This document shows, in pieces, positions 55,502 to 64,000 of a stretch of DNA of 64,000 bases. The translations under genes and the position numbers were made by a program. The notes beneath the pieces are model-generated. The model was given only the letters and a program-made list of their open reading frames with translations. It was not told where the DNA came from and searched no databases. The stretch's first letter is position 1. Every line of letters starts with the position of its first letter. Source of the stretch: Strongylocentrotus droebachiensis (Eukaryota > Echinodermata > Echinoidea > Camarodonta > Strongylocentrotidae); assembly GCA_035222895.1 (NCBI GenBank), contig JAVYIG010000171.1:357501-421500 (forward strand), given 5' to 3'.

Positions 55502-58500
55502 TCAGGTGTTAGCATTGGCCTTATTAGCTCTAAGAATAGCTCCTGGACTAGGATAAGGTCTCATCTGAAAGAGAGGTCCGCTAGCGGTGACATCGACTCC
55601 TGTCTTAGCTTCTTGGTGTGTTGGTAATCCACTGCTCCAATTACCTCTGCAAAGGATGTAACATGATAAGATATGCATCATTCATAAAGTGTTTTGACAT
55701 AATTGAAAATCAATGGCTTTCACAGACTGCATATTCTCTTGGAAAATTACAAGACGAAACAAAATACGTTGGAGCTTGGGGACTCTTCGGGTTGGTTGGG
55801 TAGAAGTTTTTTCGGTTGAAATATTTTGAAGCTGAATTGATTGGTGGAATGGGTAATATGTAAGCTCAGGAAAATGACAGATAACATCTAATTTTAAGAA
55901 TTATCAGCAGATGGTGTGATTCCTCCCTCCCCCCCCCCCAAAAAAAAAAAAAAACTTCCCCAAGGGGGAGAGAAGATAAAGGGCCAAATAACACTAAGAA
56001 CCAAGGTATAAAAAAAGTGATGAAAATAATTATTCTTTACACAGATTATACCATAATAATGGCCCAACATGAAACACATATTAAACAATTTCTTTAAATA
56101 AACAAGGGAAACGCTCTCGGCGGTCTCGCCTGCATAACGCAATTCAATATGATAAACCAGAACGTCAATGACGTACATTGTAGTGCTCATCCGCATCTCG
56201 CAACAACAAATATCGTGGTACACTTTTGAACTGGTCAAAAAATAAAAATGTGATGCCCTGGAAGGGACATAATTTCATTTCATTTGCATAAAGTACCATA
56301 AATAATCAATGGAGCAAAATCTCAAAATTCTGTGTAGAAGTTTAGTGTTCCAAATTTAGCTCTACCAGATAAGGCAAACCAAATCAAAATCGGTCAAGAA
56401 ATGAGGGAGAAGAAGCAATTTTTGTTATATTTGGAATAAATTTGCATAAATTACCATAATTACTTAATGGAGAACAATTTCAAAATTCTGTGTAGACCTT
56501 TAGTGTACCAAAGTTAGCTCTACGATATAAAGCAAACCAAATCAAAATCGGTCGAAATATGAAGGAGAAGAAGCATTTTTTGTGATTTTTAAATTATTTT
56601 TGGAATAAATTTGCATTATTATCATAATTAATCAATGGGAGTAAAATCTCAAAATTCTGTGTAGAAGTTTAGTGTTCCAAATTTAGCTCTACCAGATAAG
56701 GCAAACCAAATCAAAATCGGTCAAGAAATGAGGGAGAAGAAGCAATTTTTGTTATTTTTGGAAAAAATTTGCATAAATTACCATTATTAATTAATGGAGA
56801 ACAATTTCAAAATTCGGTGTAGAAGTTTAGTGTACCAAAGTTAGCTCTACCAGATAAAGCAAACCAAATCAAAATCGGTCGAGAAATGAAGGAGAAGAAG
56901 CATTTTTTGTGATTTCAAATAAATTTGCATAAATTAGCATAGATAATGAATTTCACGATTCTGTGTACAAGTTTTAAATCCCCCTCCTAGCCCTATCATA
57001 TGAAACAATCAGAATCAAAATCGGTTGAAAAATAAGGAAGCATTTTGAAAATCTTGATGATGATGCCACAACATAGTCCAAGTCTGTTGACCTGAAATGA
57101 CCTTTGACCTTGACTTTGTGATCTGAAATTCTACTCACATGATTGGGGATACTTGATTACCCTATAGTCCAAGTTTCATTGACTCAGAACTTATACTTTA
57201 AAAATTATATCAAAAATTCAAAAACTTAACCTTAGGTTAAGTTTTCGATGATGATGCTACAACATAGTCCAAGTCTGTTGACCTGAAATGACCTTTGACC
57301 TTGACTTTGTGATCTGAAATTCTACTCACATGATTGGGGATACTTGATTACCCTATAATCCAAGTTTCATTGACTAAGAACCTATACTTTAAAAATTATA
57401 TCAAAAATTCAAAAACTTAACCTTAGGTTAAGTTTTTGATGTTGACGCCGTCGCCGCCGCCGCCGTCGCCGCCGCCGTCGCCGCCGCCGTCACCGGAAAA
57501 GCGGCGCCTATGTCTCGCTTTTTGCTACGCAGGCGAGACAAAAATCAGATAATTCAAACATGTGCAAAAATAGGCTTTGTAATATAATAATATTATGGTA
57601 AAGATTGATTGAATGATTGATTAGTTAATAGGAGTACATTACCTTGGGGTATCAGAATATGCTGATGGATCCATAGGATCTAGTTCATCTTCTTTTTGTC
57701 TCCTTCCTCTAGAACCTTCACAAGAAAACAAAAACACAAACAAACAAACAAAACAGGACATTAATAATTATATTTAATTCTAAAAACATAGTGCTTCTCA
57801 AGGTCTTCAATGAACCATCATACATTATTAAAGAGCGTTTCCTTTAACCTTTTTCAAGAATAGCATCAACCATTTGCACATACTTGGGGAAAACTTAAAG
57901 GAAACCTCACCCCAAAGAATAAGCGTAGGTCTTCTAAAAATTGAGATGTATTCCTGCCCTTTGATGTAAATATTCCTTATGAAAATATACAAGAGATATA
58001 TAAATGAACATATTCTTGGCATGTGATGCCTTTTAGCATGAAATGGGTGCAGCCATTTTCTTGAAAATGTGACGTACCAGGTGATGTTGTATATGTATCA
58101 CGCACCAAGCTTTAGTTGGAAAGACTTTTTAAATCAATAACAAAACCTTGACTTTTCAATGAGAAAAAATTATAGCTGAGAAGATAGAAATTATATTTGG
58201 GAAAAAATATTTAACAGGGGAACAATCGTAACTAATTCATTTAAAATACTAAAATATAGCAGTTGACAAATCTATTTCATTTATGAGAAACCTTCACCCC
58301 AGACGAGCATCAACTTATTTATGCAATTTGTGTTCTGGCAATCGTAGTACAGTACAAAGGATAATAGCAGGTGAATGAAATGCTTCATCACCACACACAC
58401 CTGGGAAGGAAGCATCCATACACTTTAATACATTTATTTGATAAACGACTTCACATAGTACGTCACGTTATCAAAAAAATGGCGATGCCCATGTCATGCT

Positions 58501-61500
58501 GAGAAACTGTTCATTATTCTTGCTTTATGCCTCTCTCATACACTTTGGTGGGGAATCTTGTAGATTAATGGGCAAGAATATAATAAATCTCTCAGAATAA
58601 CTATAGTTATTTCCTGGGTGAGGTTTCTTTTAACTTATAACACATCTAACACATTCACCATAAGATCCCCATTGCAGATATCTTACAGAAATTTACCACC
58701 AGCAAAAGCAACAAAAAATGTTTCAGTTCTTGACATCCTTAAATTAATAGTAGGGTCCAGTTTATGCAAAATTATAATAATAATGATAATTATAACAATC
58801 CATGTTATGATAAACATTGAAAATATCTGTACCAAAGTGTGGATGTTTACAGTAATATAAAAAGTAATTATATTTACCTCTATGGTCTCTCCTTGACCGT
58901 TCACCTCCAGATCTTGGCGGAGGGTTCTTAGGAGGAGGGAGTGGGACACTGGAGGGAATGACCGGTCCTATGACCGGTCCTATCTCCACATTCTAATATG
59001 AAAGAGTTATGAAGAAAGAAACACAATCCAGTCATGAATCATACAGGTAACTAATGTGTACTTGTCTGTAAACATGGTATAATATGTGCATGATGTTGTA
59101 TGTTCACAACATTCCACAGGCTTTGAATATCATTTTGAAGAAATTTGAAGAGTAATATACTAAGACATATATTATACAGATATTGACTGGCAGGGGGTGT
59201 AATATAACATTCTTTGGACTGCTGAAGGGAGGGAAAATATAACTCCCTTCAGGTCCAAAGAATGTTATATACCCCCTGCCAGTTAATATCTGTTATATTA
59301 GATAGCCTTGGTTTGAAAATTTAGGGGGTAGTGGTCCCTTTTTTGTCCCCCAAATTTTTTTTATCCAATTTGTTTGTAAAAAAAAAAAACATTTTGAGCG
59401 AAGAAAAAAAAACATTTGGAAAAAAAAAAAATTGAGAACAAAAAATTGACCCTCCCCCCCCCCCCCCCTTAACAACAACAAATTCTCAAAAATTTATAAA
59501 TGTTGTGTTTTCCTTTGAAATTGACATACATGTTAGAAAAATATACTAATTTTCACGGCCAGTATAACAGGCAATATAACAATTACGATCCTCGCAATCG
59601 ATATCACGTGACGGGCTGTGGACCAATGACATCTCGGCATCTGTCTAAGCTATCTAATATTATACACTATTTTTTCTTTTGCCAGCCAATTAAGTAATGA
59701 AATAAAATGTAAAACCAGGGTCAGTCAATTTGATGTACTCTGTGAACAAATTGCTACGCTGGATCATTTAAGTGATCCAAAACATGCACAAATGACATTA
59801 CGGTAGTCAAAATCTTCATCCATATACAGTAAGGAGTCTTTTTCTTTCACTTCAACTAGACATGTTTTAAACAAAAGATGGCGCTTGACTATTTATTTAC
59901 ATTACCTTTATATATTCACATATATACATGTGTCAGAATGGAATGATTTGATTTTTGTAAATGACATAAAGTTCTTCATTTGCCCCACAGTGAAACATTT
60001 CATGGATGCAAAATGACACTGTTGTGACTGATATCTTGAGTTAACATAATACTAACCTTGGCCTTATCAGCTGGTTCCATGCCTGGTGGTTTGGGTTGTG
60101 CTTCTCTTAATCTTATCCTCTTCTCTTCAATCTCTCTCAATTTGTTAGCTGATAAAGAAATGTTTGCCTTTGAATCTGGAATAAAATACAAATGTAGGGG
60201 AATATAGTAATAATGGCATCACAAGAACATTACATTTGAATACCTACTTGGGTCTTTTTTAGGGAAGTTGAAAGTACTTTGTCCCATACGGGACCAAATC
60301 CAAGAGACTTTAGCTAACATTTGTATAATTGGTAACCTTCCTATTTTTATGGTGAGCTTGAAAGCTTGGATCACACCAAATATCATCTAAAAAAAAGTAA
60401 TTTCAAAATTCCTTTTATTCATCATTCATTAAGCTTGATAAGGTTTGTGACACAAAGTGACAAAAAACCCTTAAAAAGCCCTTTAAGAGGCTTTAATGAA
60501 GTGATATTTGCAAAAAATTGGTAAGATCTAAGCAAAAGAAGGGCTGAATGAATCATGCATGTATAATACATAATAGAGCTGTGAGAGATCATACTCATAG
60601 GGATTGCAAAAAGTGAATATGGCATTTGCATTGCAAGAATCAAGGAGGTCAAAGTGTTATAAATTCTTCTGTTTGCTTTCGAGATCTGGGCCCATAACAC
60701 AAAGCTTAGCATATGATCGTACAATTGATCGCTTGTTCAAAACGATCAATTGCAAAATTGCAATCAATCACTAAGTTATCTCTGTGTTTCACTTTCAGGG
60801 GCTCTTGTGGTACATCAAAATCCAAAATTCATAATAAAATAGAGTTTACAACTAAATAATTCAGCTAAACATGGGGAAACTTACAAAATAAGCTACCACA
60901 AAAATAAGTATAACATGTTGGCCTGAATTATTCCATAACTTATGTATAACGTTTTTCATTTATTTATAACAGTTTATCAATAAGAAATCATTTGTGGCCA
61001 GATGGCTGATTTGCAGATTCTTTTACAATCATAATATATAAAAACTAGATGGAATTCGACTGCGCGCAGTCGAAAATGATGCCTCCGTTATAGAGCAATT
61101 TTACAAACCAAAACAGAAAAAAAAAATTGAATTCACGTTCAATGGTAATCCATTGACAGGTTCTCAGAATATTGTGATTACAAGCAATTTCTCATATACA
61201 TATATGACCCTTTGATCTTTGACCTCATGACCATAAAATCTACTCAGTTCATTGGCTCTGCAAGATGTTCTGAGTTAAATAGTAATCCATCTGTCAGTTT
61301 TAATGAGAATGCGTTCACAAGCTATTTTTGCATACATAATGGGCCCATGACCTTTGACCTTTGACCTTATGAACCAAGAATCTACTCAGTTCATTGGCTC
61401 TGCAAGTAACAAACATGACCTAATTTTGGCATGCATCCATCAATCGGTTCTTGAGATAACGCGATCACAAGCTGTTTTTGCATTCATAATGTGCGCTGTG

Positions 61501-64000
61501 GCCTTTGACCTTTGACCTACGTGCTCCAAAATCTAATCAGATTGTCTTCCTATGGTGATACACACTATCATTAAGTTTGAAGTTTAAATCTCCAGTGGTT
61601 CTTGAGATATTATGATAACAATCTCAATGTATGGAATTTCATAAGTTGACCTCTGTGACCCTTGACCTTTGACCTACGTGCTCCAAAATCTAATCAGATC
61701 GTCTTCCTATGGTGATACATACTATCCTTAAGTTTGAAGTTTTTACATCTCCAGTGGTTCTTGAGATATCATGATAACAATCTCAATGTATGGAATTTCA
61801 TAAGTTGACCTCTGTGACCCTTGACCTTTGACATACGTGCTCCAAAATCTAATCAGATTGTTTTCCTATAGTGATACACACTATCACTAAGTTTGAAGTT
61901 TAAATCTCCAGTGGTTCTTGAGATATCATGATAACAATCTCAATGTATGGAATTTCATAAGTTGACCTCTGTGACCCTTGACCTTTGACATACGTGCTCC
62001 AAAATCTAATCAGATCGTCTTCCTATGGTGATACATACTATCCTTAAGTTTGAAGTTTAAATCTCAAATGGTTCTTGAGATATCGCGCTAACAAACTCAA
62101 TACAAGGAATTTCATAAGTTGACCTCTGTGACCTGTGACCTTTGACCTATGTACTCCAAAATCTAATCAGATCGTCTTCCTATGGTGATAAATACTATTC
62201 CCGAGTCTTAAGTTTAAATCTTAAATGGTTCTTGAGATATTGTGATAACGGTCAAACGGGACGTACGGACGGACGGACGGACGTACGGACGTACGGACGT
62301 ACGGACGGACAACCCGAAAACATGATGCCTCCGGCACCACCTTCGGTGGCGGAGGCATAAAAAGGACACAATATTACGTTAAAGTTGCTCATGCGTGGGT
62401 ATATAGAGGGCAGCACACTGACATATGCACGGGAACGTAATACCCGTTGGCTCAGTGCTATGTAGTGATCGCCAAGTTGCCTGCTTCACGAACGACTATA
62501 TACCCACGCATGAACATCTTTAATATCAGTGAAAATGCAACATATTTGACAAATAACATATTCCAGGACATGGATAAAGGTTGATCATGATAAGGATACA
62601 TGTACATGTAGTAGGCCTATAAAGTCAGTTCTACAAATTAAATTTTTGGGGGTCCTTATGAGTCACATCCATTGTAAATCATTTAATCCTAAACATTAAA
62701 TCAATGTAAGTCATAAATTAGTCTTTTCTTTAAATACAAGAATGAAACTAGAGGATTGCGTTTGAATACTACTGCCATAGCACACATACCTATTGGTGAC
62801 AGCCACGAAACCATATCTGTGTTGGAATCCCAATAGTAGACAAATCCACTAAGAACATAGGTAGAAAAGAAAGATCATGCTTAAGATCATCAAAGGATTA
62901 TAATTTTTTCTTTGCAAGATATTTATCTGCAAAAATATACAATGACATTGTACAAAATAAAACATAGTAGGTTTTGGCATGCTTAGATTTATTTTGAAGA
63001 AGCCTGAAGTGAGGCCATATTATCTTTTCATCTCCGGTTAACCGATAGCTTATCTGATTTAAAGGTAATACAAAGTTTTGATATGGGGTCATGAATTTTG
63101 TTCAAATTAACATATTGGAAGCATATGCAATTCTACAATATTCAGTGATCGTTGTCGTGGTTGAAATCGAGTCTAAAGTTATGACATTGTAAATAATAAA
63201 CTCTTCATGTTGCATAGCTCCCTCTCTAGGTCAAGATATTAATTAAGCTATAAAACAATGTTTCCTCACTAAAATCGACCGATTAACTACTCCCATTTGG
63301 AAATTATATATCCTACATATTCTGAGATTTTAATGGTCGCAGCTACCATTGTACGGCCGTAGGCGCTATTTGAAATTTACCCAAATTTACCGGGAGCACC
63401 GGTAATTTTGTATATTCAATTTTTCTTGAAAGCAGAAGTGTTTTAGGGGCTAATTTTTTTAGTGCTTATAATACATTCACAGGGGTATCTAAATATATCA
63501 AAATTGTGAAGAATCACTATCCACCCAATTTTCAAAATTTCCCAAAACTTTGTATTACCTTTAATATTTGATTTCTCTCTAGGATAAGAAGAAGCTCTCC
63601 AGATTACATGTACTTCAAGTATCTAGTTCAAGAGAATCCACACTATTGACTTCACCTATCAGACTGCATAGGATCAGCTCCTTCAGATTACTGTAGCATT
63701 CATTCTCTTGTAATAGATATCAGTGCTGTAGTTAAGACCGGTATTTCCAAGACATCAAGTGAAAATATTACCTTCCATAGGTTTTATACATGTAACTTGG
63801 TCCGAGACCGAGACCGACGCCACACCCACTAAAATGTGGCCTCAAGGCCGGACTTCACTATAAAACTGCTATAACTACTTGTGTTTAACTTTCTCTGAAT
63901 TGGGTTTAATTTTTGTTAATGAAGTCAGAGCATGACCTATGACTGACCTTGGAGGATCTTTGACCTTCCACCAACCATGAGGTAAGCTATCGTTGTCAAT
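55502..64000 (-). CDS. PQBP1: Polyglutamine-binding protein 1 (5' end outside window)
   Basis: Nuclear WW-domain protein that links transcription and pre-mRNA splicing; the vertebrate protein binds the U5 15-kD (Dim1) protein through its C-terminus. Minus-strand exons, all in phase: 63948-64000 (partial), 62790-62848, 60057-60175, 58878-58992, 57643-57715, 55502-55646 (TGA). The WW domain spans the first two: [13 protein letters not shown] then [18 protein letters not shown]. Next come a charged segment ([17 protein letters not shown]) and a proline/arginine-rich part. The C-terminal region is highly diagnostic: [16 protein letters not shown] and [18 protein letters not shown], matching PQBP1 DPMDPSSYSDAPRGTW and the Dim1-binding YPSPGAVLRAN. 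The long Arg/Asp/Glu dipeptide tract of mammalian PQBP1 is absent. The N-terminal exons lie beyond 64000. Introns hold several MITE-type elements. Confidence 0.95.
56123..57539. mobile_element. Inverted-repeat element with internal tandem repeats
   Basis: Ends GTCTCGCCTGCATA and GTCTCGCCTGCGTA (reversed) bound four diverged units of about 150-190 bp (56270-56990, AAACCAAATCAAAATCGGTC in each). Two near-identical 200-bp units follow (57050-57440, each with TGACCTTTGACCTTGAC), then a CCGCCGTCG tract. Lies in the last PQBP1 intron. Target duplication not found. Confidence 0.75.
57899..58629. mobile_element. TTAA-flanked MITE in PQBP1 intron
   Basis: TTAA at 57895-57898 and 58630-58633. Inverted ends AGGAAACCTCACCC and AAGAAACCTCACCC. 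About 731 bp without coding capacity. A TTAA target suggests the piggyBac superfamily (inference). Confidence 0.75.
59176..59292. repeat. Fold-back, arms about 40 bp
   Basis: Arms ACAGATATTGACTGGCAGGG and its near-exact reverse, with an inner second stem (CTGAAGGGA / TCCCTTCAG). Lies in PQBP1 intron upstream of the exon 58878-58992. Confidence 0.85.
61055..62358. mobile_element. Inverted-repeat element carrying a 157-bp tandem array
   Basis: Near the left end is a 20-bp perfect palindrome (61055-61074) followed by ATGCCTCCG at 61079; the right end is CGGAGGCAT at 62350-62358. Inside, five units of about 157 bp (61510-62210) each carry TTGACCTTTGAC, GTGCTCCAAAATCTAATCAG and GTGGTTCTTGAGATAT. 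An ACGG tetranucleotide run lies at 62260-62310. Lies in PQBP1 intron between exons 62790-62848 and 60057-60175. Confidence 0.75.
62383..62519. mobile_element. 137-bp TTAA-flanked MITE
   Basis: TTAA at 62379-62382 and 62520-62523. Inverted ends AGTTGCTCATGCGTGGGTAT and AGATGTTCATGCGTGGGTAT; extended repeats reach about 25 bp. In the same PQBP1 intron. Confidence 0.82.

Overview
This is eukaryotic, intron-rich, AT-rich DNA packed with transposons and microsatellites. The gene content (a peptide-transporter paralog pair, a C-type lectin gene, PQBP1), the tRNA-derived SINE, the CR1/jockey-type LINEs and the many short inverted-repeat transposons suggest a marine invertebrate, probably an echinoderm. 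The sequence alone does not fix the taxon.

Region 1 (1-26.2 kb) is a large head-to-head inverted duplication. Two SLC15-type (proton-coupled oligopeptide transporter, MFS) genes diverge from a centre near 15.5 kb. The right copy (17269-26128, + strand, 8 coding exons) is complete. The left copy (13713 down to 1, - strand, exons 1-5 and part of 6) runs off the window. Exon sizes and splice phases match exactly except for one codon in exon 4. Exon 1 differs at one base between copies, while exon 4 (the central loop) differs at about 7% of bases, mostly replacements. A SINE, a LINE 3' fragment and a fold-back MITE sit at matching places in both arms, so they predate the duplication. The left arm alone carries later insertions: a hAT-like element with an internal satellite, a TTAA-flanked element, a Tc1-like element and two copies of a TA-flanked MITE. 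Several of these sites are recognisably empty in the right arm.

Region 2 (26.2-36 kb) has no confident gene. It holds a 1.5-kb inverted-repeat element, LINE remnants, a second TTAA element inside a segmental duplication, a nested 410-bp tandem duplication and TC/GA microsatellites.

Region 3 (36-52.8 kb, - strand) is a multi-exon gene for a secreted or surface protein: beta-type repeat modules, then a C-type lectin domain with a QPD motif, a cysteine-rich segment and a further module. Twelve exons were found by chaining splice sites and phases; one junction, inside the lectin domain, does not join in phase. Its introns hold a LINE with an intact 1002-codon ORF, a degraded LINE, and a hAT-like element with a perfect 8-bp target duplication that starts 26 bp from an exon.

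Region 4 (55.5-64 kb, - strand) is PQBP1, a WW-domain splicing factor, with its 5' end beyond the window. Its introns hold several short elements, two of which carry arrays of a DR1-type nuclear-receptor half-site motif.
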